NCBI GenBank assembly: GCA_928724745.1
Contig: CAKMXJ010000002.1
Span: 248,001 to 312,000, forward strand
Reading direction: 5' to 3'
From: Anthracocystis setariae
Lineage: Eukaryota > Basidiomycota > Ustilaginomycetes > Ustilaginales > Ustilaginaceae
Length of the DNA stretch: 64,000 nucleotides
In this document: in pieces, positions 28,358 through 39,400 of the stretch
Position numbering within the stretch: position 1 is the stretch's first letter
Layout of the letters: every line of letters begins with the position of its first letter
The notes under the pieces: model-generated
What the model was told of the DNA's origin: nothing
What the model saw: the letters and a program-made list of their open reading frames with translations, nothing else
Database searches by the model: none
Program-made: the position numbers and the translations under genes

Positions 28358-29848
28358 CTACTGGCCGATAGCACCCTCTTTTCTGAGCTTAGCCACCTCG
28401 TCCTCCGTCATGCCCAGCTCCTGCGTCAGAACCTCGTCCGTATGCTGTCCCAACACTGGCGGTGCGCTTCTGACCTTCATCTTGGCATTTCCATACCTCA
28501 CCGCGGGCGCAACGATCTTGATCTTTCCTGCCCTCGGATGTTCCACCTCTTCCACCACCTTTCTATCCCTACTCTGCGGATGCTCGTCAAACGTGCCCTT
28601 GATGTTCCTGATCGGCGCCGCGGGGATCTTGCCTTTGATCGCTTGGCACCACTCCTCGACGGTTTTCTGCTTGAGCAACTCGTCCAAGATCGGGATGAGC
28701 TCGTCTCGGTTCTGCACCCTCACCGCGTTGGTGGCATATTTGGCGTCCGACGACAGCTCCGGACGACCCAGCAAGTTGCAAAGATACTTGAACTGCCCAT
28801 CGTTGCCGGCGCCCAGCATGATTCGGCCATCCTTAGCTGAGAATGTCTGGTACGGGACGATGGACGGATGTTTGTCTCCATGCCTCGATGCTTCCTGTCC
28901 AGCGATGAGATAGTTGCTCGCGATGTTGGCCAGACTTGCAATCTGCGACTCGAACAGGCTCGCGTCAATGTGCACACCTTTGCCCGTCGTTGCCCTGCCC
29001 AGAAGCGCAGCCATGATGGCTCCATGCACGTAAAGTCCCGTGGTCAGATCCGTCATCGCCACTCCGATCTTCACCGGTGGTCGATCCGCTTCTCCCGTAA
29101 TGTGCATCAACCCGGCGTCGGCAGCGATAATGACATCGTACCCGGCCTTATCCCTGTACGAGCCCGTTTGGCCATAGCCGGTGAGACTGGCGTAAATGAT
29201 GTCCGGCTTGATCTTCTTCAGATCCTCATATCCTAGTCCCATACTCGCCAGCTTGCCGGGGAGGTAATTCTCGACAACCACATCTGCTTTGGCGACCAGA
29301 TCGTAGATAATCTTTTTGCCTGCTGGCGATTTGAGATCGACCGTGATCGAGCGTTTGCTGCGATTCACTGAGAGGAAGTAGGCCGACTCGGGAGGAAGCG
29401 ATGCCCAGTAGTCTTCCTTGCCAGGTGGAGGCTTCGGCGCGTCCTTGCCCGTAGGAGGTGTGGCGAAGGGGGGCAGCCAGGCTCGCGTGTCGTCTCCACC
29501 TCGAGGATGCTCCACTTTGATCACATCGGCACCAAGGTCAGCGAGTAGCATGGTGGCGTAGGGTCCTGCGAGAACACGAGTAAGATCGACGATGCGGATG
29601 CCTTTGAGCGGGGGTGGGATGGAAGCTTCCTCACTCGCCGGCGGAGATGCGGAGGAAGGTCTGGGTCGGGAGGTAGAGAAGGCTCGTTGGCGGAAAGCTG
29701 AATGCTGTCGAGCATGTGCGTAACCTCCTACCACGATGGATGTAGAGACGGCCGTTGCTGTTCTGGGAAGCGCAGCGAGACCGTGAATGGCTTGGTCTCG
29801 AAGCAGGGATCGGATACTCGTTGGTAGGGCTCGCATGTTGAAGATCAT
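28358..29848 (-). CDS. Class III CoA-transferase (SUGCT/CaiB-BaiF family), mitochondrial
   Basis: 496 residues, single exon. A basic, Ser/Thr/Arg-rich head of about 75 residues predicts mitochondrial import. The family III fold opens with IRIVDLTRVLAGPYATMLLADLGADVIKVEHP. Other signatures are NRSKRSITVDLKSPAGK, GYGQTGSYRDKAGYD and IGVAMTDLTTGLY, where the Asp is the expected catalytic acylated residue. It is closest in character to succinate-hydroxymethylglutarate/glutarate CoA-transferase, which moves CoA between dicarboxylates. The start at 29848 is used; ATG at 29836 is equally plausible. It is divergent from the nitronate monooxygenase gene. Confidence 0.9.
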   Translation of the reverse strand: MIFNMRALPTSIRSLLRDQAIHGLAALPRTATAVSTSIVVGGYAHARQHSAFRQRAFSTSRPRPSSASPPASEEASIPPPLKGIRIVDLTRVLAGPYATMLLADLGADVIKVEHPRGGDDTRAWLPPFATPPTGKDAPKPPPGKEDYWASLPPESAYFLSVNRSKRSITVDLKSPAGKKIIYDLVAKADVVVENYLPGKLASMGLGYEDLKKIKPDIIYASLTGYGQTGSYRDKAGYDVIIAADAGLMHITGEADRPPVKIGVAMTDLTTGLYVHGAIMAALLGRATTGKGVHIDASLFESQIASLANIASNYLIAGQEASRHGDKHPSIVPYQTFSAKDGRIMLGAGNDGQFKYLCNLLGRPELSSDAKYATNAVRVQNRDELIPILDELLKQKTVEEWCQAIKGKIPAAPIRNIKGTFDEHPQSRDRKVVEEVEHPRAGKIKIVAPAVRYGNAKMKVRSAPPVLGQHTDEVLTQELGMTEDEVAKLRKEGAIGQ

Positions 29849-30235
29849 GCAATGGGTGACTTGTGGTCAAGCAGGGGGGAAACGTAAAGATCTGTCGAGG
29901 CCTTTATCTAGTGTCCTTGATGCTTTTAAACAACCGCAATGGGTTCGAATGGGTCCGAGTCACCAAGGCGTGTAGGATACCAAGGAGTGGTAGCGACATG
30001 GACCGGCATTGCTCGACGCGGGTTCAAGTAGCCGAAGTAACCGATCCAAGCGCCATAAACGCGAGCTGCCCCATGCACGCAAAATTTGGTTCTCCGCCTA
30101 ACCTTACCCGCTGCTGCGCTTCCAAGCCGACTTAATCCCCCCGCATCTTGGCCTCCACTTTGCATGCCAAATCTGACATGTCAACTTGACGCTTCCAAGC
30201 CATCCCAGTTGCTCTGGCTGGCACCATCATCAACC
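29849..30235. promoter_or_regulatory. Divergent promoter, CoA-transferase / nitronate monooxygenase
   Basis: 387 bases between divergent start codons. No unambiguous core elements; AT-rich patches near 29895-29940. Confidence 0.35.
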
Positions 30236-31414
30236 ATGTCGACACGAAGCATCATCACGCCTCTGGCTCACGTACTGCCGTCGCTCCGAACGCCCGTGGT
30301 GCTCGGCGCTATGGCGGGCGCAGCGGGTGGCAACCTGGCCGCCGCCGTATCGAAAGCTGGCGGCTTCGGTTTCATCGGCGCAGGAACCTACGACGCTCCC
30401 AAACTTCAGAGCGAGGTTGAAAAGGCCTACCACGGTCTATCCATCACTCGCGAGTCTCTCGTTTCGAGTCGAACGCGTGCCAATTTCGGCATCGGCTTGC
30501 TCGTGTGGAAGCTGACTGCCATGAACGACGGCAAGCCGCCATCTGCCGGACCGCCGAAACAAAAGGTCATGGACCTGCTCGAAGTGATGGTATCGGCGAG
30601 ACCGAGGGCAATCTGGCTGACGTTTGGAGAGGAAGACGAGATCGTGGGATGGAAGAATATCGTACGGGAACTGGACAGGAAGCAATGCCATGATCTGGAG
30701 GGGGTGGAGGAGGAGCGGATCAAGTGGTTCGGGATGGTCGGCAGGGAGGAAGAGTTGGAAGGCGTGGTCGAAAAGATCGGATGCGATGTCTTGATTGTTC
30801 AGGGGTGCGAATCTGGCGGTCATGGGCAGTCCCAATCTCCTCCTTTGTCTGCGCTCCTCGCAGATGTGCTCAAAGCTCTTCCCGGATTGAAGCCAAACAA
30901 TGCCACTCGAACCACTCCCGTGGTGATCGGTGCCGGCGGGTTGGCGAATGGTCGATCGCTTGCGGCGATACTTGCAGCCGGATGTGACGGAGGGGTGTTT
31001 GGTACGAGATTCGTCATGACACCTGAGTCAGTGTATACGCCGGAGCAGAAGGAGGTCATGGTGAGGGCGAAAAGCTCTCAGACGAAGCGCACGATGGCGA
31101 TGGATGACGCAAGAGGAACGCTAGGCTGGCCCAAGGGTGTCGATGGCCGAGGACTTGTGAACAAAACTGTGGAGGACTACGAGAGAGATATGGAGGAGGA
31201 GCACAAAGCGGGTAAGGTGGATCCAGAAGGGAACAAGAGGAGGATGACGAGATACGAGGAAGCGGCGAAGAAGGGCGATCCAGAAAGACTTGTCACTTGG
31301 GCAGGGACCGGAGTGGGTGCCATGGACTCAATCGAACCCGCAGGCAAGCTGGTGGAAGACATCACAAACGAAGCCATCGAGGCTTTGAGTCGTGTCAAGA
31401 ACTTTGTTCAATAG
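30236..31414 (+). CDS. Nitronate monooxygenase (2-nitropropane dioxygenase family)
   Basis: FMN-dependent TIM-barrel enzyme of 392 residues, single exon, start at ATG 30236. It opens with PVVLGAMAGAAGGNLAAAVSKAGGFGFIGAG, the standard FMN-phosphate and alanine-rich loop of this family. VLIVQGCESGGHG contains the catalytic-His-type segment, and VVIGAGGLANGRSLAAILAAGCDGGVFGTRFVMT is the second FMN-binding region. It oxidises toxic alkyl nitronates such as propionate-3-nitronate. There is no signal or membrane segment. It is convergent with xylulokinase, 82 bases between stops. Substrate identity is inferred from family only. Confidence 0.9.
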   Translation: MSTRSIITPLAHVLPSLRTPVVLGAMAGAAGGNLAAAVSKAGGFGFIGAGTYDAPKLQSEVEKAYHGLSITRESLVSSRTRANFGIGLLVWKLTAMNDGKPPSAGPPKQKVMDLLEVMVSARPRAIWLTFGEEDEIVGWKNIVRELDRKQCHDLEGVEEERIKWFGMVGREEELEGVVEKIGCDVLIVQGCESGGHGQSQSPPLSALLADVLKALPGLKPNNATRTTPVVIGAGGLANGRSLAAILAAGCDGGVFGTRFVMTPESVYTPEQKEVMVRAKSSQTKRTMAMDDARGTLGWPKGVDGRGLVNKTVEDYERDMEEEHKAGKVDPEGNKRRMTRYEEAAKKGDPERLVTWAGTGVGAMDSIEPAGKLVEDITNEAIEALSRVKNFVQ

Positions 31415-31496
31415 CATCTCGCACTCTCTTCTGGTACCATTTGTCCTACAACGTCATGTGAATTACGGACCGGCGATGAGTGACAGCTTGTGAGGG

Positions 31497-33383
31497 TTAC
31501 TTCTCCTTTTGAGCGCGTTCTTCCAACGCCTTCCACTCGTCAATGAGGCCCGTGTACGCCTCGGTCCTGCCATGCCTTGGCCTGCAGATCACCTGAACCC
31601 CTCCCTCCACTGTAGCTTCCCCTGAGATCCCCACCTTCTTCGCCTGCCTCTCCTTGGTCTCCCTCACAAAGTCATCGAATTCCGCCACCTGGTCGCTCTC
31701 CTTGAGCTGCAGACGACTCCAACCCCAAACGGCCTTGTACGCTGCGCCGACCGAACAGAAGTTATAGTTTGCCGGACTCCAGCCTTTGCCGTCCTCACTG
31801 GGTTGGACCGGTTTGACGATATCGCAACCGAACACGTCGGACATGGTCTGGGTGATGGTGGGGTTTGAAGAGGCTCCTCCTACTGCGTAGATCGCTTGCA
31901 ATGGCAGGTTCGAAGTGTCGGGAGAGGAGTTGGCCGAGGTGCCGGACACGATGGAGGATGAGCGGTAGCGGTAGTTGAGGAACTGAGTCTCGAGGATCGC
32001 GGCGGCGTTCATGCCTTGCTTTTCGAACTCATCGACCTTGTTCCAGTCGGAAGAGTGGGCGGCTTTGGTGTAGCGGTGGATGCCGGAAGCGCCTGAAGGG
32101 ATGATCTCAGGTCGCAGCCAATAGAAGCCGACCCTCTTTGCGCTAGTTTCATCGGCTTGGAGTCTGTATTGCTCGACATCGGCGTTGAACGTTTCCCACT
32201 GGGAAGAGGAATACTGATCGCGAACCCACTCTCGAGCGAGAGACCCAGACTTGTAGACAAGCATGTTGAAGAAGCTGTCTCCTTTGCCTGGGAGTTTGGC
32301 CGGGTGGAAGAAAGCGTGGAAGTCGGGATCGGGAACGTACTGCTTGGTCGCCACCATGACCGTATCCGAGGTGCCTAGGGAGACTATCGCCTGTCTTTCG
32401 GCCAGACTGAAGGCGAGGAAGGTGGCCGGATTGTCACCCGTGCCAGGGAAGACCTGGCATGCAGGGTTGAATCCGTAGCGCTGCACCCACCAAGCACCCA
32501 CGTTTCCTACCGGCACTCCTGCATCGCGGTAGATCTTTCCCAGCTTCTTCTCCAGCTCTTTCGCTCCACCGAATGACGAATCGACGCCGTCCAGCTCGCC
32601 GGAAACAAGCTGGAGCAGTTTTTGGTTCCATCCCGGTTCCAACTTGCCACGCTGCTCGTCGTCGGACAAGGCGTCAGCAGGTCGCATGTCGAGCAAGTTC
32701 ATTCCGCAAGCATCCGATTCGTCGATTCCCTTGATGACCTCGCTCTCGTTTTCGCCGGCCCCGACGCAGAGCATGGTGGTGATGAAGCTCGAAACCAATC
32801 CAATGCGTTCCGTGTTTTTGTACGCTTCGGGCTCCTGTGTGCGGAACTTGTAGATTTGGGGACCGGTGAAGCGGGTGTGAGCCTTTGAGCCCGTGACCTT
32901 GGCGAGCTGCTCTGGTCCGCCATAAACGTTTTCGAAGGCCTGGCACGCTGCGACGGTGGAAGAGTCTTGCCAGTTGGGAACGACCTTGCGGCTGAAGGCT
33001 TGGTCGACTTGGTCGGTCAGCGTCTTTTCCGCCGACAGTTGCGTAAAGATGCGAGGTGCGGTCCGGGAGAAGTAGACGCTGGCATGTTGCTGACCGGCCG
33101 CAGAGACAGCACAGACACGCGACAAGGGCCAGGAGGCGGCCTTCATCTTGTCACCGAGAAGATCGAGTGATTCGACATACATCATGACGGGAGCATTGAC
33201 CGTGCCTTGGTCATCATCGGCGGTCGGAGCAGAGACACCACCGGAGGTGTTGTAGTGAGCGAGATCTCGATCGAAGCGAACTTCCAGCTCGGAAAGTACG
33301 GAGAGGTGAGAGTCGAGCAGAGAAGCTTTCAGCGCCTGAGTGGAAGCATCGAGGCCAAGGAAGAGGGGCGACTCGCCGTTCAT
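31497..33383 (-). CDS. Xylulokinase (FGGY family)
   Basis: D-xylulose kinase feeding the pentose phosphate pathway, 628 residues. The FGGY fold starts at FLGLDASTQALKASLLD (phosphate-binding loop of domain I). The substrate region includes AVSAAGQQHASVYF and WQDSSTVAACQAFE. Domain II has GDNPATFLAFSLAERQAIVSLGTSDTVMVAT, and the late ADENINE-side motif is IYAVGGASSNPTITQTMSDVFGC. ATG 33383 is chosen because family homology begins within ten residues of it; longer frames upstream lack a better ATG. Slightly longer than bacterial XylB, as usual for fungal Xks1. No targeting signal. Confidence 0.93.
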   Translation of the reverse strand: MNGESPLFLGLDASTQALKASLLDSHLSVLSELEVRFDRDLAHYNTSGGVSAPTADDDQGTVNAPVMMYVESLDLLGDKMKAASWPLSRVCAVSAAGQQHASVYFSRTAPRIFTQLSAEKTLTDQVDQAFSRKVVPNWQDSSTVAACQAFENVYGGPEQLAKVTGSKAHTRFTGPQIYKFRTQEPEAYKNTERIGLVSSFITTMLCVGAGENESEVIKGIDESDACGMNLLDMRPADALSDDEQRGKLEPGWNQKLLQLVSGELDGVDSSFGGAKELEKKLGKIYRDAGVPVGNVGAWWVQRYGFNPACQVFPGTGDNPATFLAFSLAERQAIVSLGTSDTVMVATKQYVPDPDFHAFFHPAKLPGKGDSFFNMLVYKSGSLAREWVRDQYSSSQWETFNADVEQYRLQADETSAKRVGFYWLRPEIIPSGASGIHRYTKAAHSSDWNKVDEFEKQGMNAAAILETQFLNYRYRSSSIVSGTSANSSPDTSNLPLQAIYAVGGASSNPTITQTMSDVFGCDIVKPVQPSEDGKGWSPANYNFCSVGAAYKAVWGWSRLQLKESDQVAEFDDFVRETKERQAKKVGISGEATVEGGVQVICRPRHGRTEAYTGLIDEWKALEERAQKEK

Positions 33384-34135
33384 GTTGGGATTGAACGAGC
33401 TCGACGGCGAGACTTGGTGTAGGGGCGATTGTAAAGAGGGGATGTGAGAACAAGTCGAGCGGTGGACTGCAGTCTTATATTCGAGCCGGTCCCCAAGTGC
33501 TGCGTACGAAGCGAACGACAAGGGAGGATGCCGTCCCTACAACAAGCTGAGAAAGTGTGTTGGACAAGGTCGCCGGTGTCGGTCTTGTCAATGCACCGAC
33601 ACCTTTCCAAGATTGCCGGAGGATGATTTGGTCCAGATTTCCGAGCCTGATTTTTTTTTGGATTATAACTTGTTGACGAGCTTCTCTTAACAGCCAAGAC
33701 AATCCAAAATCGCAATTGTTACACCGCGCCGTTCGACTGCTGTGGATTATTGCCGGCTCCAAAGACTTTCGGCTCGCCCCGACTTATCTAAAAAGTGATG
33801 ATCGTCACCTTGCCTACGCTTACCTCCTAACCATCACAATCGAGACGCACACGTCGACCGAACACACCGCATTCGCACTGCTTGCACCAAAGCTCTTTTG
33901 CTTTCTACCGTGCTGAGGTCCACTACTCGTCCGCATGCAATCTCCTTGCAAGCTCATCATCAACAGCAGCAACGACGGCTCCATGATCGACCAGCCTTGT
34001 CGAATCATCTCTATCGTCAAACCCGAATGACGTTGGCTTTTCGTCCTCAGTGACACACTATTCGAATTCGACTGACACCCATTCACTGGCCTACAGCCTT
34101 TCTAAATCTTGACACTCTCGATCCCGACGGCGACC
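33384..34135. promoter_or_regulatory. Divergent promoter, xylulokinase / Na+/H+ antiporter
   Basis: 752 bases between divergent starts. A T-rich run at about 33651-33660. No supportable gene; short frames here lack motifs. Confidence 0.35.
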
Positions 34136-36325
34136 ATGCCGGCTCACGTCGTAGAGATCGACCTCTCTGAGGTCTCCAAGTCGCTCGCCGTACTAGGTGG
34201 ATTCATTGTCATCTATGGTCTGCTTTCTTACGTTGCCAAGGAGCGTCTGTATCTCTCCGAGCCGCTGCTGGCCGTCACAGTTGGTATCCTTGTTGGGCCT
34301 TATGTTCTCAACTGGGTCGATCCGCTCAGCTGGGGCAGCCTCGAAGAATCCAACTACGTCACCTACCAGTTCACGAGGATCGTCGTTGGCATTCAGGTGC
34401 TGTTCTGCGGTATATCCTTGCCCAAAGCATACCTGTGGAGGGAGAAATTCTCGCTCGTCATCTTGCTCTTCGGCATCATGACCACCGCTTGGTTCGCAAC
34501 CGCCTTGCTGATCTGGGGCTTGATCCCCAACCTCACCTTCCTCGAAAGCCTCTGCATCGCAGCCGCTGTGACCCCCACCGATCCTGTGCTGGCCAACTCG
34601 ATCACCACCGGAAGGTATGCCGAAAAGCACGTGCCCGCCAATGTGCGCAACATCATCGTGGCCGAGTCCGGTGCCAACGATGGCCTGGGATTCCCCTTTC
34701 TCTATCTCGCGATTTATCTCCTAGCTCGCAACGGAGAGGATAAGGGGAACAGTGTTGGGATCGAAGTGGGTCGTTGGATGTATGCGGTAGTTATCTACCA
34801 GATCCTCCTGTCAATTGCCTTTGGCGCCCTTGTCGGATACCTTGCCAGAAAGTCGCTCAAGTGGGCTGAGACGAGGTCGTACATCGACAAAGCCAACTTC
34901 TTCGCCTACGGCCTCGGCCTCGCCTTCTTCACCCTCGGCACTACAGGCTTGTTCGGCTCGGACGATATCTTGGCCTGCTTCATTGCAGGTAACTCGTTCA
35001 CCTGGGATGACTGGTTCCGCATCCGCACCGAGGACAATGATTTCCAAGAGATCATCGATACAGTTCTCAACATGACTGTTTTCGTCTACATTGGCACCAT
35101 CATCCCTTGGTCCACCTATTCGGACGCTGCGCTGCAGTTGACTGGCTGGAGGGTCGTCGTCCTCGGTATCCTGGTGTTGCTTCTGCGTCGTCCACCGTGG
35201 GTGGTCCTGGCGACCAAGGCCATCCCTGCGCTTCGCGACTACAAGGAATCCGCGTTTGCTGGTTGGTTCGGTCCGATCGGCGTCGGTGCCGTCTTCTACA
35301 TCCAGGTCGCCCTCCGTCAGCTCCCCGATGACGGTACACGTGATCGCCTTCGTGCGATCTACGCTCCTCTCGTCTTGTTCATGGTCTTCTCCTCCGTCTT
35401 GACGCACGGCGTCACCATCCCCATCTCAAAGCTCGGACCGGGCGTCATGCGTCGCACAGCCACCCTGACCAAAACCAAGTCCATCACTTTCTCTCGTCCC
35501 ATGTCTCGCAGTAACACCATCCAGGCCACCCGTCAAGGTTCACCGCAAGCCGCTTCGTCTCAAAGTTCAGATACCGCTCACGGCACATCGCGCGGTCACG
35601 TGGGTTATGACGAATCGGGCAAGCAGCTGTGGAATCCGTTGGTCGCTGTGGCCGATTGGGGTGTCCATGTCATCTTCTTCTGGCGCAAAGATAGTTTTTG
35701 GAGGAAGGATGTAGGTCCTGGTAAACACGATGCGGTTTCGGGACATGGGCAGGGTCGTGTGGACAAGGCGGAAATTTCGGGTCCAAGTGCGCCTGTGAAG
35801 CAGCGTAGTGTTGAGCAGGATGCGATTGCGCATGCTATCAACGAGTATGGTAAAGTTCAGGTTGGCGGGGTGGATGCAGATGGTCAGCCGGTGAAATCGC
35901 GCTTGCCGCCGGCGGCTTTGGAACTACCTACCGCGTCGAGCGGGGCACCGAGTCCGATCTTGCAGTCGTCTTCGACCAACTTTGGATCGAATGGCGTTGA
36001 GGTGGGTCAGAAGAAACCTGAATTGCCCGAGTTGAAACGGACGATTTCACCTCGTCGGTTTGCCCTCTTTCGTGCGTTTGGGAATGAGATCAATCAGGAG
36101 AGGATCGAGGCCAAGCACGAAGCCGACCGCGGCTGGGAGAGAGGAGAGGAGAAGGAGCAGAAGAGATTGAAGGAGATGCTCATGCGCAACCAGTCCGAGC
36201 AGATGGAAGCCGAGATGGGTCAAGGAGACCAACAGGATACGACTCAGCAAGTAACGGTGCCAGCAGATCAGGATACACAATCCACCCACTCTTCTCAAAA
36301 AAGAACCCTCCGTTTCATCAATTGA
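34136..36325 (+). CDS. Plasma-membrane Na+/H+ antiporter (NHA1/Sod2 type)
   Basis: CPA-family alkali-cation/proton antiporter of 729 residues, exporting Na+ (and often K+) for salt and pH tolerance. The first ~450 residues hold about 12 membrane helices. Signatures include LSEPLLAVTVGILVGPYVLNWVDP, AAAVTPTDPVLANSI with the transport-site TDP motif, VAESGANDGLGFPFLYL with the conserved ND pair, and FGPIGVGAVFYIQVAL. The ~280-residue hydrophilic tail has the fungal NHA1 feature of a conserved segment just after the last helix and is otherwise Ser/Gln-rich and charged. Start at ATG 34136, just before the first helix. Convergent with the DUF427-MFS gene, 120 bases apart. Confidence 0.93.
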   Translation: MPAHVVEIDLSEVSKSLAVLGGFIVIYGLLSYVAKERLYLSEPLLAVTVGILVGPYVLNWVDPLSWGSLEESNYVTYQFTRIVVGIQVLFCGISLPKAYLWREKFSLVILLFGIMTTAWFATALLIWGLIPNLTFLESLCIAAAVTPTDPVLANSITTGRYAEKHVPANVRNIIVAESGANDGLGFPFLYLAIYLLARNGEDKGNSVGIEVGRWMYAVVIYQILLSIAFGALVGYLARKSLKWAETRSYIDKANFFAYGLGLAFFTLGTTGLFGSDDILACFIAGNSFTWDDWFRIRTEDNDFQEIIDTVLNMTVFVYIGTIIPWSTYSDAALQLTGWRVVVLGILVLLLRRPPWVVLATKAIPALRDYKESAFAGWFGPIGVGAVFYIQVALRQLPDDGTRDRLRAIYAPLVLFMVFSSVLTHGVTIPISKLGPGVMRRTATLTKTKSITFSRPMSRSNTIQATRQGSPQAASSQSSDTAHGTSRGHVGYDESGKQLWNPLVAVADWGVHVIFFWRKDSFWRKDVGPGKHDAVSGHGQGRVDKAEISGPSAPVKQRSVEQDAIAHAINEYGKVQVGGVDADGQPVKSRLPPAALELPTASSGAPSPILQSSSTNFGSNGVEVGQKKPELPELKRTISPRRFALFRAFGNEINQERIEAKHEADRGWERGEEKEQKRLKEMLMRNQSEQMEAEMGQGDQQDTTQQVTVPADQDTQSTHSSQKRTLRFIN

Positions 36326-36445
36326 CCTCGTCCAATCCCATCCCACCACCATTCAAGACATTCACTTCATCTCGCGGTGAATCTAACGTAAAATTCAACA
36401 ACCGAAGAAATCAACCCCCCCCCCCCTTAATGTCCCTGCAGATGC

Positions 36446-39400
36446 CTAATCGAAGTCGGGCAACCTATGTCTGCCCGCATTGTTCTTGTGCGTATCATGC
36501 AAGCTGAGGGCGGTGTTGAACTCGGCGCTGCGGTAATTGGATTTGGTAGTACCCTGAGCCTTGCTGTCCCGGTTCGCATTGGCGTTAGCTGCTGGATGGG
36601 GTCTCGCAGGTAGAGGAGGCAGACTGATCGGTTTCCTGACCTTGACGCAGAACAGCAACACAAGCGAAACGATGAACAGCGCCGTTGCCAGCACAAAGAT
36701 CGCAGCTGGGAACGATTTGGTCGTGCGTTTGAACAGATTGGCAAACATGATCGGACCGAACACCGTCCCCGAGATGGCGGAAGCGATGCTCCATGCGCCG
36801 AACAACTTGCCCGCATCTGCAGGCGACTTGAGCAACGCCAGTGCAAGCGACGACATGGCCGCCCCTCCCCCTCCTCCCAACGCCGTGATCGCAGTCGCGA
36901 GGAAGAACAAACCGGGCGTCGTGCTGAAGATCAACAACGCGTACGCAACGGCGTTGATGAACATCGAGATCTTGGCGAGCTTCAGGTCGAACTTGCTATC
37001 GTGAATCAAACGAAGATGTTTGGCACGCAACGTCCACAGCTCCTCGACCGACTTTTTCGTCTCGTCCCATTCCTCGGCATCATCCGCTGCTGCATCCGAG
37101 TCAGAGATCGAGCGAGACTCGTCGACAGCGCCGTACGAACTCAACCTGCGATGCGGTCGGCCTTCGTCATCGAGCGTCGAGTGACGGCGAGAATCAGGCG
37201 CAACCGTCTGCTCCTCCTCCACCGGCGGGCCATCCTGGGGCAGACGAAGAGCCTTAACAGGACGGTGGAGGAATTTGATCGCGAGGGGCAGGATGAAGGT
37301 GAGTGCGAGAACACGCGTGACACTGAGGAAGGTTAGGTACACGCCGAGCTCCGCGGATCCCCAAATGAACTGTTCCTGAGCGTACTGCAGTTTGAACGAC
37401 ATGACACCAAAGATGGATGTTTCGCAGAAGTAGGTGAGCGAGAGAACGAACAGGTTGGTGTCGTATCGCATCTTGGGTGCCACACGCGAGACCGAGATAT
37501 GGGACGCCGACGCCTCTGGAGGTGCCAAAACACCTCGCGCAGGCGTGCTAGAACCCGACGTGGGGGACCTCACTTCTTCCACTTCGTCCACCGCCACCTT
37601 CTTAGGAAGCAAAAAGCTAAGTGGCTCGAGAGGAGCATAGAGCACGCTGTTCATGAACAGGACCTTGACACGCTTCCATGCCCGCTTCTTGAACGGTGGC
37701 TGATCCAGCTGTTCGAGCGAGACACTGCGACGAAGCAGAGGCTGAAGCTCAGCGTTTCTTCGCTCGGAAGCTTTGCGTTTGATCTCGACTTGAGATTCCT
37801 CGTATTCGCGCAAAGCCTTTGTGCGGAACTGCTTGCTGGTGCTTTCGGGCATGACGAAGAAGACGGCAACCACATAGAGTAGGTGAACACCCAGGGTGAA
37901 CCAGAAGGGTGACAAGATGTTATCGGTATGTTTGACGAGCAATCCACCCAGCGTCGGCCCGAGGGCGAGTCCGGCGTAGAGAATGCCCATGAAGTGGGCA
38001 AAGATATGTGCACGTGTTCCACTAGGCGTAACATCGGATATGTACGATTGATGAACAGCAATGCAGGCGCTATATCCGCCGAGGAGACCCTCGATGGTGG
38101 TGCCGAGCACGAGGAAGTTGTAGCCGAAGGGGAGTTTGGAACGAGGCACGAGAGCAGCGGTCAGGAGGACCAAGTCAGTGAAAACGATGCCGGTCATGGC
38201 AATGCGGAGGACAAAGAGGCGGCCACGTCGGGAAGATAGATTGGACCAGAAGCCGGTGGTGAGGGCGGCAAGGATACCCATGGAGAGCGTCATCTGCAAC
38301 TGCAGAGTGGCAAGAGCCGATTGGACGTCTGGGCTGGCAAAACAGGCTTTGCTAGGACGTTTTGGTGCTGGAATCACAGTCGAGTTGGGCTCATCAAGGG
38401 CAGTGAAATAGGCGGTGACAGCGTCGCTTTCGGAAGCGAGCCCTGCCACCGAGAGGGGGGACGGTGGCGTCCAAGGCTGGAAACGCTCGAGATGAAGGCC
38501 GGCTTGTTGATGACTCTGTTGGGTGAGAGAAGCGTTGGCAGGTTGGTGCGGTACAATCATGTCGCCACCGTTGACGTACTTGTCTCCGAGGACAGTCTCG
38601 CAGACGAACATGTTGAGTAGCTCGATCTTAGGGCCCATGCACATTCCTCCGGCCATGGCGAGGAGCAGGGCAAAAGGTCGCAGCCACTTTTCGGAGGGCC
38701 TGCGGTACCAAGGCGCGTCCTTGAACCAGAGCAAATGGTCATCAGCGGCTTTGTCACCGTCTTGCGCAGCATCTTGAGCAGAATCACGGGCGGCTGGTGT
38801 GTGACCGCCGTGGTGTTGACGCTCTTCCTCCTGGGCTTCGTCGTCGTATCGATAGAGGATATCGGCGACGACAGGATTGGTCGAATCGATCTCAAGCTCT
38901 CCACCGATGGGCCTAGCGATGGGAAACGACTCTGGTGGGCCGCGTGAGCTGGTACTTGCAGATCTCTTGAGGGTCGGAGGTTCGAGCGTACCGGCGAGAT
39001 GGCCGAGCCCTCGCGACGATCGCTCTTCTTCCATGACATCGCGAGGTAGCGAAGGAGAAGAGACGTTGAATGGTGAATCTGCAAGAATCTCCTGGCAGAT
39101 CTTGTTAGCCTCTTCTTGAGTGATGGTGCGCCCATCCAGCATGACATCCAATCGATCGCTGGGAGCGACCAAGCAGAAGAGACCGCGGATGTCGTAAGCA
39201 TCGCTAGTCTTGAAAGGGTTCGGATACGACCAGACGGCTGCTTTGAGATCGGGAATGCGGGTGCCTGCTTCGGCTACATCGTGGTATTGGGCAAAACCCT
39301 TGTATGGGCAATAAGTTTCGTTGTGATCGCTGGGTTTGAGGGTGAATGCCCAGAGCAGAGCGTCGCGTGGAAAGTAGAAGTGCACTGGATAGTTGGTTTC

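Noticed and set aside
29935..29960. tRNA-like B-box (GGTTCGAAT)
   Set aside because: The following bases do not complete GGTTCGAANCC and no acceptor stem or A-box is found at the right distance.
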